From contig CM035362.1 of the NCBI GenBank assembly GCA_020137815.1, positions 3,122,391 through 3,186,390 of the forward strand: a DNA stretch of 64,000 nt. The letters run 5' to 3'. Under the pieces are notes generated by a model. That model did no database searches. It was not told the origin of the DNA and worked only from the letters and a program-made list of their open reading frames with translations. Shown in pieces: positions 52,171 through 61,070 of this stretch. How positions within the stretch are numbered: the first letter of the stretch is position 1; the number at the start of each line of letters is the position of its first letter. A program made the translations under genes and the position numbers. The stretch comes from Hormiphora californensis (taxonomy: Eukaryota; Ctenophora; Tentaculata; Cydippida; Pleurobrachiidae).

Positions 52171-53091
52171 AGTATAGTACCTCGACCAAACGCGGAGTTT
52201 TTACGTCAGCCGACCCGAAACCGGATTAAATTTTGCCACCCGCTGGTCTCAGGGCCTCCAAATATGTCAAAATATGTCTGAATTGTCATTTGGGGTCATT
52301 TAGACCTTTTAATTACATGTAATTACCCTTTAATTACATGTAATTACATTTTAATTACATGTAATTACTTCCAATTACATTCCAATTACTTCAGCACCTC
52401 GAGAGCTTTCGAACGCACCCTAGAACACCTTTCTACTCCTTCTAATTGCCGAGTTCTGTATACCCCTTATTTTGACTGTTTTTCGCGTCCTACCCCTTAT
52501 AGGTTTGGGTATGGCCATCGCCACACCCCCTATACGTCGCGGGACCTCGAGACCTTTCCAACGAGCCATAGAACACCTCTCTACTACTTCAGCGGGCTTC
52601 AAAACTTTCACTCTAAAAATATCTATGGTTATGGTTATGGTTATGGTTTTATGGTTTTATGGTTTTTTTTCATCTGGTATTAAGGGCCTGTCGGCTCGGC
52701 CCCGTTGTTTTAGTTTTAGGGGGGATGTTTTAGGGGGGATGGATTGAGTTTGGGTTATATTCGGGTCGGGGGGCCTTGCCAGGCCCCGAATTAGTATAAT
52801 AGTATAGTATTAGTATAATAGTATAGTATTAGTATAATAGTATAGTATTTAATAATAGTATAGTATTTAATAATAGTATAGTATTTAGCTTATTCGGATA
52901 GAGATTAGAGACTAGAAAGGATCCTCTCAAAACTTCAAGCCTATAGTGATGAGTCCTCGATATACAACCAAGAGTAGGGTGATAAATGGTTGATGGTAAA
53001 AGCTATAGGTAATATGGGAAATTTGGTAAAATGGGAAATTGGTTTTTTGAAAAGATTGGCCATGTTACAGGCTCATAAATACTGTAAAACT

Positions 53092-53478
53092 AGATATTTT
53101 CGAGGCAATTAATTTTCGCGATTCGATCAAAATTTACTATTTTCGCGATTTTAATTTTCGCTAATCCCACTGCTACCCCCATTTCACGGTCCTAGTTTAT
53201 TGTCTAATTACGCCAAGAGTGCAGTCATCATTGCCATGAGACACTAGACCTGCTTGGCGTAGACCAATGAAATGTGAGCAATTACAATTTCTGATCTGAT
53301 GAACCGATTGTCGTTGACTTAGTACTAAAAGTAAAAAATGTGTCATCCTGAAATAACTTGCACGAGCTATTTCTGTAAAAATCGTCCAAAATATTTTCGC
53401 GGAATTAATTTTCGCGGATTTTCCAGCCAAAAATAAAGAGCGAAAATAAAAATCTCACGAAAATTTCTAGTTTTACAG
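53092..53478. mobile_element. 387-bp TA-flanked MITE (CTGTAAAACTAG termini)
   Basis: Termini CTGTAAAACTAGA / CTAGTTTTACAG between TA dinucleotides, with ATTTTCGCG subterminal motifs repeated at both ends. Confidence 0.85.
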
Positions 53479-54795
53479 TAGTTAATAACTCTTATTAGTG
53501 ATCTTAGATTAGTTCTGAAACCGTTTATAGCCTTGATGGGAAGTGTTTAGATGGTACACTAGCACCCTCGTCATCTTAAAATACGGAAAGTAAAAATTCA
53601 GGCCACTTTTTTCATTTGGTACACACGTCTCTGTTTCTTTGAGAAATTATCGATTGGCTTAGTTTATGAGCAAGATATTTATTAGCGATACCTGAAGAGA
53701 TCAGAGCATCAGAATGAACGTGTCTAATTATAATTAGCTAATTATAAAAACTCATGATTTTGGTATAATGGGATACTTTTATTTTACTGAAATGGGATAC
53801 CCCATTTTACCAAATTTTCACTATCCCATTTTTCCAAAACATGTTTTTGAAAAATGGGATACTGAAATTTTGGCTGTTTAAACGGTCATTTTAAACGCAA
53901 ACTTCTCAGTTACGATTATTAATATAGCCTATTTCGTTCATAACTCGAAAAAACTTGTATTCTCTGAAAAGAATGCATCGAGTGACAACTGCAGAATACG
54001 ACTACACGTGTGGATATAATTATTCAATTCTCATTAATCTAATCTTCTATTATAGACACCAAAAGGTTTCTGGTATCCGTGTAGCTTTCTTAGTTTAGCA
54101 ATTACTAAATATTATCCACATTTATGTGTTAACGATCAACTCTTTGGTCCCCAATTCTTTAGCAAATTTTAGAGAATTTCTAAATGTTGGACCTGTCTGA
54201 ACTTAAATATACAGGTAGAACCCCGCTAGGAAATGAACCTATTCACGCTTTTACCCCTCCTGTTGAACTTAGTAGTGTAAAATGAGGCTTTAGGGACCCG
54301 TTGGTGAAGAAATTAGGTAGCTTGTTCCTAACTTTTCATGATTTCACGGCTGCCGGCTATTATAGGGCCTTCAGACCATTTACTTATTATAAACAAAACT
54401 TAAATACCATTACGAACTAATTTAATCCAAGCAAAGTGCAACTTAAAGTTACCATATTTTGAGGAAAATTAATTTTTATAAAATGGGATACCAATTTTTT
54501 GATAAAATGGGATATCCCATTTTCGTTAAAAATGGGTATCCCATTTCACCAAAATAAAATTCCACTGCAAATTTTCAAGGTAATATGGGATAGTGCCAGA
54601 TCTCCGTTGTGGAGCATTCGTTGGGGTAATTTTGGTGGTTATGTGTTAGCCTGGTCCAAATAAGGCACACCTATGAAGACGGCGTGACTTTATTGTCATC
54701 TGAAAAAAAATTATGGCCAAAAGTTGTTAGGTATCCCATATTACCTGTGGCTCCCCTACTTATGATAATTATAGGGGGGTTTATCAAGTCCTATA

Positions 54796-57700
54796 TCAAT
54801 ATTTTGGAGTTGGTTGCTCTGATTTCTGCATTTTTCCGTAAGCTGAATGGACTGAAATGCTGATAGCAGGCAGCTCGATATAATCCTCCTCTTCCTCCTC
54901 TTCATCTCCTTCTTCTATCTGAAAACAAGGTTTAGAAGTCAGGGTTTGGGGTCCAAACAGTGTGGGGGTTGCGAGTCAGTACATCAGGGATTTGTAGTCA
55001 GGGTTTGGAGTTAGGGTTTGTAGCTTAGACAGGATTAGGAGTAGGGGTTTGGAAACATTAATGTTGGGGTTGGGAGTCGGGGTTTGGAGACATTAATTGG
55101 GGTTTAGAGTCAGGGTTTGGAGATATTAATTGGGGTTAAGAGCCAGGGTTTGGAGACAGGGTTGGGGTCAGGGGTGGGGGTTGAAAGTGTGCGTCATAGG
55201 CGAGGTTGCCCCATCCCCCCCCAACCAACCAACCAACTACTCACTATATTGGGCTGGTTATTCTGCCCCCCCCCCCCAACCAACCAACTACTCACCATGT
55301 TTAGCTGGTTATTCTGACCACTAAACACGTTGTTCTCACTAGGTAGCCCTGATTTGGGTGGATGGGTATACCGAAACAGGTACTGGTACAGCAAACTGAA
55401 CCGCTTCTCCGACATGGCAAACCTGGAAATGAAGCACGTGACACACAACACCATATATGGGCATCACGTGACACACAACACCATATATGGGCATCACGTG
55501 ACACCCGAAACAGGTACTGGTACAGCAAACTAAACCGCTTCTCCGACATGGCAAACCTGGAAATGAAGCACGCTTGTGGAGATTTGAGGAGTTGAGGGTG
55601 ACAACTGCAAAAATCATAGAGCTCACTGTTGGGGGTCATTTGACATTTCACATTTGGAATAAAATGACAGGTTTTGGTGTTATTTTTACCTGCAGAATGT
55701 AGGGCAGAAGAGAATGTATATGATGGGTATGAATATACTGCCCATACAAAACAAAATATTAGCTATCTGAACTAGATGTCTGTTTATTGAATACAAGGAA
55801 CCATCCATTGCTATCAGCGAGATTCTGAAAGAGATATTTAGGGGTCATATTATGTAAAGTAAAACCCAAACTAAAAAGGCCCTCACTTGGGTTTTTGTGA
55901 AATTTCCCACGGTCATGGGACACTACACACATTTTCGGTCACACTTTTTCCCTAATTAGGCCAATCCTGTAACGCGCGATCGCCCAAATGATTGACAAGC
56001 ACACTGTCTGGCATCTTTTCCGCACTGCGCGCACTGTGCGTGTGTTCCGTCTCATTTCCACACATGTGTGTTTTACTTTTGTGTCTCTGCTATTTGACCA
56101 CGTGTACCTCTCAGTTGTCTGTCTGGCGGTGTCGAGCCGATATATGCGCTTACTTAGAATCAAAACGGGGTCGGCCAGACGTGTTGTACACCCAATTTAG
56201 TGCTTATAGTTGCCTTGAATTTCAGACGGTAGGTTTGTTTCTTCAAGGCCCGACTTCCGTTCGTTACAAAACATTTGGAAACTTAGTTTAACTACCGTCG
56301 CGTCTGTTCCGGATACGGGTTTCTGCCGTAACTATAGTCTGACATTATAGAAATTACTCACACAGAATATGGGAGTGTTGTAAGACAGAACATGATACTA
56401 AGCGCTGCAGTTGTTCTGTTTCTCCTCCAAACATGTGTCTCCACTAGAATCCCTTCCTCGGCCTTCATTCGTGAGACAGTTATTGCTAGCCTCCTGTTGC
56501 CCTCCTCCTTGAATAGCAGTACCATGTACCTAGAGAGAGGGATGGGATGGAGTCAGGAGTGAGATGGTGAGAGCGGCAAAGGATTCAGTCAAATGTGAAT
56601 TGTGCCTACAAGCTTGTATAAAATGTGTTGTATGAGTGGGGGTGGGGGTTATATCAAAATCGGGACGTGAAGAACGAGTTTTGATGCTGGGAGTCAGTAG
56701 AACATAATTTTCCAGATTTATGAAAGCTAATCCCAACCGAGTTATGTATAATAGCTATGTACATATAATAGTTATAGCTACTCAGCTGTACTCACCACAC
56801 AATAAGTATGCCGAGCGGGATGATAAGAAAAGTAACCACACACTCGCACAGCGAGGACAGGTCTCTGTAGAGATAACTCTGAAAACAACCACCCCAGAGA
56901 GGTTGATAGAGGTAGGGGTCGTCTTTCTTGAGTAACAACACTGGTACAACCTGGGAGGGGTGTAATGGGGTAGGGGGTATAGAGCAGGCAGCAGTAGGGG
57001 GTAGGGAGATGGAGTAGGGGGTAGAGAATCTCTCTAGAGATGAAGTAGGGGGTAGGGAGATGGAGTGGGGGTATAGGTAGGTGTCGTCTTTCTTTAGTAA
57101 CAACACTGGAGATGGGGTAGGGGGTAGGGGGATGGAGTGGGGGTAGGAGACGTCGAGTGTTTTATAGTTAACTCGCGTCGTTTAGGTGCCTGTTTTTGTA
57201 TTATTTAATTACTTAATTTCAGGAACCGACCGAATCAGGAAATACTGGTCCCTGATTGGCTGATAACCAGTCATGTGACCTAAATAACGAGTTCTGATTG
57301 GTTGTTTACTTGTTTCGGTCGGTTCCTGCTTAATTTAATTTACCTGTGGTAAGACTCCAATCATCCACGTATGAAATGCTATCTTCTTGCTTAGCGAAAC
57401 AGATATCGCTACCCTCAAATTACTGTATCTACAAGAAAGAAAGGTGCACTTTGTAACAACTTACAAAGAGAGGTGTAACAACTTACAACCCTATTATAGT
57501 TACCCCTTATCACCCTGAGCTACCTTTAAAACTACCCCCGGTTACTCCTAGTTACCCCCTCGTTACCCATATAGTTACGCCTCGGTTGCCCCTAGTTACC
57601 CCTCGGTTGCCCCTAGTTACCCCTCGGTTGCCCTTGATTACCCCTCCGTTACCCTTCCGTTGCCTTTAGTTACCCCCTCGTTACCCATATAGTTACGCCT

Positions 57701-57882
57701 CGGTTGCCCCGGCCCTAGTTACCCCTCGGTTGTCCCTAGTTACCTTGCAACAGCGCTATCGAACACGAGCAGCATTATTTGTAGAAAGTACACGTTGTTT
57801 AAGTAACACGATAGAATTCCCATTGCGAAACAGGGTGCTATGTGGAGTTCCCAACTACTGGCTACCACCGAGTATGCAACCA
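54796..57882 (-). CDS. Divergent rhodopsin-like GPCR, TM3 to C-tail exons (5' end not seen)
   Basis: Exons inferred by eye with matching phases: 57882-57744, 57422-57344, 56950-56796, 56529-56362, 55824-55690, 55604-55505, 54918-54796 (TGA). TM2 end/TM3: WELHIAPCFAMGILS then YFLQIMLLVFDSAVA, with the conserved extracellular Cys but DSA where DRY is usual. TM4: AFHTWMIGVLPQVVPVLLL. ECL2 contains GGCF. TM5: CVVTFLIIPLGILIVWYMV, with the Pro and Tyr expected in class A. TM6: ALSIMFCLTTLPYSV. TM7: ILFCMGSIFIPIIYILF, i.e. IPIIY in place of NPxxY. An acidic tail (EEGDEEEEEEDYIEL) ends the protein. The 55505 donor is weak. No TM1-TM2 exon was found upstream, so the gene is partial here. The ligand is unknown. 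Confidence 0.62.
55364..55584. repeat. Duplicated GPCR tail-exon segment and 31-bp repeats
   Basis: About 75 bases of the GPCR 55505-55604 exon (sense ..TTCCAGGTTTGCCATGTCGG..) recur at 55364-55440, separated by two CACGTGACACACAACACCAT-type units. Confidence 0.88.
57220..57328. mobile_element. 109-bp hAT-like MITE, copy 7
   Basis: Perfect 8-bp target duplication CTTAATTT. It lies in a GPCR intron. Confidence 0.95.
57536..57745. repeat. GTTACCCCTCGGTTGCCCCTA minisatellite at a GPCR donor
   Basis: Units CTAGTTACCCCTCGGTTGCCC repeat. On the minus strand each contains GGTAACTAGGG, the same as the donor (AAG|GTAACTAGGG) of the 57744-57882 exon. Confidence 0.88.
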
Positions 57883-58439
57883 CTGTTTGGGGTAAATAGT
57901 GGGGTTACAAAATAGTTAGATAATATTGGGGTTAGATACTAAAGTCGGATTTTTTGAAACTGTCGCCTCCCCCCCCCCCTTTCACGCGCGGCTTCGTATT
58001 TGCGTGTGACAGCCCCCACTTGCTCTCACTTTTCGGCAAAAAACCGCATATCATCGGAAAGAGCATAATTTTGTGAGTCCATAAAACTTTGGTTTGACGA
58101 AATTGGTCAAGAAACAAAGGCGTGAACGCGAAAACAAGTTTCCGACACGCATATAAAAACTCGCGTGCCACCCAGGGGGGCGACAGTTTCAAAAAAAAAT
58201 CCGACTTTAGCTGTTGGGAATGCTAAATTCATCAATCACACACTGCAGTCTGGCGGCGCCACATCTCGCATCACTCTTTTCCATCCCAAAATAGGCTGTG
58301 CCATCATATACGGTATGGTCAAAGTAGTGTATAAAATGGAACCGCTGTTTAAACTTCAATAAAAACCAACAAATCTATCATTTCAAAATTTATATTAAAA
58401 AAAACTATTGAATCGCGGATCTTGCTTTTTACTTCCGTA
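57883..58439. other. Upstream of the first visible GPCR exon
   Basis: No TM1-TM2 exon or other gene recognised. CCGACTTT and AAAGTCGGATTTTT near 57945 and 58200 form an inverted pair (AAAGTCGGATTTTTTGAAAC / GTTTCAAAAAAAAATCCGAC), so a ~260-base palindromic element is likely. Confidence 0.45.
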
Positions 58440-58553
58440 GAGGAACCGACCGAATCAGGATATACTGGTCCCTGATTGGCTGATAACCACTACCAGTCAC
58501 GTGACCTAAATACCGAGTTCTAATTGCTTGTTTACTTGTGTCGGTCGGTTCCT
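58440..58553. mobile_element. hAT-like MITE, copy 8 (diverged)
   Basis: Same family with a small insertion (ACTACC) before the CAGTCACGTG core; ends AGGAACCGACC / GGTCGGTTCCT. Confidence 0.88.
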
Positions 58554-58847
58554 ACTTCTGAACTTACTAGAGTGTATGTGGAAGGCAAGGAAGAAGTGAT
58601 TGAAGGAAAGGGAAACACAGAAAACGAACGTAAAATTATCAACTTCCTTCCACCTGAGAAAATAAATGATAAATTATGAAAAGTTTTGAAAATGCAATTA
58701 TGAAGAAAACTTTCATGATACGAACCCAGGACTTTCAGCTACCATAGAAATGAAAAACCTAGGGTTAAAAACTAAGTGGATCTAAAATCATGAAAAAGTG
58801 ACCAAAAAGGTGACCAATACTGACTGACCAATTTACAAAAAATTTTG

Positions 58848-58854
58848 AAAAAAA
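58848..58854 (-). terminator. Pol III T-run terminator of the 5S gene
   Basis: Seven consecutive T on the minus strand directly after the 3' end of the 5S rRNA gene. Confidence 0.85.
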
Positions 58855-58972
58855 GGATACTGCACCGGGGATTCCCAGGCGGTCACCCATCCAAGTACTA
58901 ACCCGGCCTGCGGTTGTTTAACTTCCGAGATCGAACGAGATCGGGTGCATTCAACCGAGTATGGCCGTATCC
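58855..58972 (-). rRNA. 5S ribosomal RNA
   Basis: Read on the minus strand the sequence follows eukaryotic 5S closely: GGATACGGCCATAC at the 5' end, CCCGATCTCGTTCGATCTCG, then GGTTAGTACTTGGATGGG and GACCGCCTGGGAAT. The 5' GGATAC pairs with GTATCC at the 3' end. The internal box A/C promoter region is intact. A run of seven T follows immediately (58848-58854 on the plus strand), the usual Pol III terminator. It is a single copy here, not an array, and looks functional. Confidence 0.97.
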
Positions 58973-59768
58973 GACATTCAACAATTTCACACCCCTTTAT
59001 ACCTATTCCAATCTTCAAATTACCCGTCCCCCAATTGTGTAAACCCCAATTTTCCGGAAGGAAACACTCAGAACACTGCAAAGAGACATTTTTATACGAA
59101 CCACCATGACCTGACTGTCGACTGAGACTGAGAGAAATCACACAACACACACGGACCCCATGACGATTCTATTTTACTATTTTCAATTTATTATCGCCCT
59201 CCCGATGGGAAGGCAGACCAAAAGGAAGTGTTACCGGTCTCCGAAGAGAGCCAGTTGAACACTAGAACTCAGCTTACCTCAAATTAATTTGTTTAAAGTA
59301 GTGTTGAAAAGTTTGAAACTGCTGATGGAGTCTCGGACCTGCCTCCCATCCCCCAGTATGCTACGAGTCCCGTGCAGGTGACCTTTCCAAATATGGAATA
59401 ATTCAACTCAAGAAAGCGTACCACGTGACCCTGTCACGTGCTTCATTGAGGCCAATCGCCAACCACCTGCGCCGGCAAGGGGCTTGGAACATGTTTGGCG
59501 CTGACAAGGGCCCACATTCGCGATTGTGATTTCTGTGTGTTAGTGATGTCACCCCTATCACATAACATGCACCAGGTGTTCTGATATACTCCAGTGATTT
59601 ACTAGAAAGGAACAGAACAGCGGGTAACAGAACAGAACAGAAATTACAAAAGTGCACGACTCAAATATCACATTATAAATTACCAACACATAAAAAGACA
59701 AATGCAAATTAAAACCGTGCCAGGTGTATTGATAAAGTGTTACCGAAACACAGGGAATTTTGAAACTT
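58973..59768. other. Between the 5S gene and the compact ORF pair
   Basis: No gene recognised. A possible minus-strand donor (GAG|GTAAGC at about 59277) could end an unrecognised non-coding exon. Confidence 0.4.
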
Positions 59769-59774
59769 TTTATT
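59769..59774 (-). promoter_or_regulatory. Polyadenylation signal after the zinc-finger ORF
   Basis: AATAAA read on the minus strand, about 60 bases downstream of the stop codon. Confidence 0.5.
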
Positions 59775-59834
59775 TGTAAAACAAATTAAGAATGGTTTTG
59801 TTTAAAAAAATAATAAAATTAAGTTCTTTCAACT

Positions 59835-60551
59835 TTAATTTTCATCTTTTAAATCTTTTAAAAGTAGTAACGTCTTTTCAATAACACTGAAAATATTTGC
59901 AAACTCTTCAGTATATTTTAGAAACAATTTTTTAACATCTTCAATGCTCTTCTTATCAATTATTTTAATCAATTTTCGTTCTTTTGCGTTCAATCTTATT
60001 CGCTGGAAAACAACAAGTGGAATCACCCCATACTTTAAACCAGTAAACAAAGTTTTAAAAGATTGTAAAAGTTGGTTATTACGTGCCACTTTTGTAAATT
60101 TCTTCTGAGCAATCAATTGACTGAGTTCTAGAAAATCAGCTATGCTTTTATCATTAATTATTGAATTGGAAAAATCGTTAAAAGTACTGTCCTTAAAATT
60201 AGTTATAAATTCATCAATTTGCTTTTCAAACATTTTAATGCGACTCAAATGCTGTTTCGACTCCATCAGCTTTGTTTTGTATAGACGTTCAAACTTGCGA
60301 GCCTGTTGATCTCGCAGTTGGTACAACTCCTTGTAATTTGGAATTTTTGTAGCTTCTATAATAGTGGAATTTTCTTTTTTGGTATCCATATCTCCAGGTT
60401 TGCCTTGACTACCATCGGCTGTAACGCAATCATTGGTACCGTCTAATGTAGTATTTTCAATAGGGTTTCCGTTATAATGATCACGGTTTTTGTGGTCAAG
60501 GAGTTCATAAAAGAAGGGAAACGATTTGTCGCACAAGTCACAAGCTTTCAT
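59835..60551 (-). CDS. Uncharacterised 238-aa protein with one N-terminal C2H2 zinc finger
   Basis: Intronless ORF. Residues 4-25 form a C2H2 finger (CDLCDKSF...LLDHKNRDH; C-x2-C-x12-H-x4-H). A Ser/Thr/Asn-rich linker follows, then a long Lys-rich, probably helical or coiled-coil region (about 70-238). TATATAA at 60586-60580 lies inside the 51-base gap to the upstream ORF, which would put the transcript start almost at the ATG. An AATAAA on the minus strand (59774-59769) lies about 60 bases after the stop. It could be a DNA-binding protein of a mobile element or a lineage-specific gene. The function is unknown. Confidence 0.6.
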   Translation of the reverse strand: MKACDLCDKSFPFFYELLDHKNRDHYNGNPIENTTLDGTNDCVTADGSQGKPGDMDTKKENSTIIEATKIPNYKELYQLRDQQARKFERLYKTKLMESKQHLSRIKMFEKQIDEFITNFKDSTFNDFSNSIINDKSIADFLELSQLIAQKKFTKVARNNQLLQSFKTLFTGLKYGVIPLVVFQRIRLNAKERKLIKIIDKKSIEDVKKLFLKYTEEFANIFSVIEKTLLLLKDLKDEN

Positions 60552-60579
60552 GGTGTGAAGAAATGCGTCAATTGCCTCC

Positions 60580-60586
60580 TTATATA
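60580..60586 (-). promoter_or_regulatory. TATA box of the zinc-finger ORF
   Basis: TATATAA on the minus strand in the 51-base gap between the two ORFs, 29-35 bases before the ATG at 60551. Confidence 0.5.
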
Positions 60587-60602
60587 CCCCATGAGTTGAA
60601 AA

Positions 60603-60950
60603 TTATTTACTGCAATTAGGGCATGTATTTTCACATTCCGGAAACAACTTGTTCATAATATTATTAACCAATTCTGGATTCTGATTTAGCAATTCCCGAA
60701 TTTCAAATAATGACATAGATTCCTTAATGGCATTCACAAGTAGAGCTTCGCGCTCTGTTAGTTCAGCAGTACTGAGACCAACGTCAGTAAGATCATGTTT
60801 CAAAGCAAAACAATGAAGTAAGCTTTGATATTTTGGGACAGAAAATTCATCATCCGATACATTTGAGAGTGAGTCAGATTCTGAATCTGACATGTGCTCT
60901 GAACCCATTTCCTCGGACATTTCAAGTTGACGCGTTTTTGAAATAGACAT
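60603..60950 (-). CDS. Uncharacterised 115-aa acidic protein with C-terminal CPNC
   Basis: Intronless ORF starting MSISKTRQLEMSEEMGS, Ser/Asp/Glu-rich near the N-terminus (SDSESDSLSNVSDDE), probably helical in the middle and ending CENTCPNCSK. The ATG at 60950 was chosen because a TATAAAA box lies at 60991-60985, predicting a transcript start only about 10 bases before it. The frame upstream lacks another ATG. The region is AT-rich and Lys/Asn-rich, unlike the collagen genes. It lies 51 bases upstream of a co-directional ORF. I do not recognise the family. The compact layout resembles mobile or viral-type gene blocks, but nothing diagnostic is present. Confidence 0.5.
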   Translation of the reverse strand: MSISKTRQLEMSEEMGSEHMSDSESDSLSNVSDDEFSVPKYQSLLHCFALKHDLTDVGLSTAELTEREALLVNAIKESMSLFEIRELLNQNPELVNNIMNKLFPECENTCPNCSK

Positions 60951-60984
60951 GATTGGAAATGAGCTGAATACAATTTGCACTTGC

Positions 60985-60991
60985 TTTTATA
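60985..60991 (-). promoter_or_regulatory. TATA box of the 115-aa ORF
   Basis: TATAAAA on the minus strand, 35-41 bases before the ATG at 60950, which implies a very short leader. Confidence 0.5.
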
Positions 60992-61070
60992 GTCCCAATT
61001 TACATGATTAAATTTACACTTTTTCCAGTGCTATATTTTGAAAGTTACAAAATTAATGTTGCAGCGGCGT

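Larger units (their letters stand above)
51375..54795. other. Gene-free repeat-rich interval
   Basis: Gene D 3' flank, then minisatellites (51650-52170, 52790-52890), a TA-flanked element at 53092-53478 and AT-rich DNA with recurring AAATGGGATACC motifs (53760-54600). No exon is recognised on either strand. Confidence 0.6.

Noticed and set aside
57932-58192. Minus-strand 86-codon ORF upstream of the GPCR as its TM1-TM2 exon
   Set aside because: It lacks the TM1 and TM2 motifs and overlaps a palindromic repeat.
59403-59657. 84-codon minus-strand ORF
   Set aside because: No domain, splice or composition support; treated as chance.
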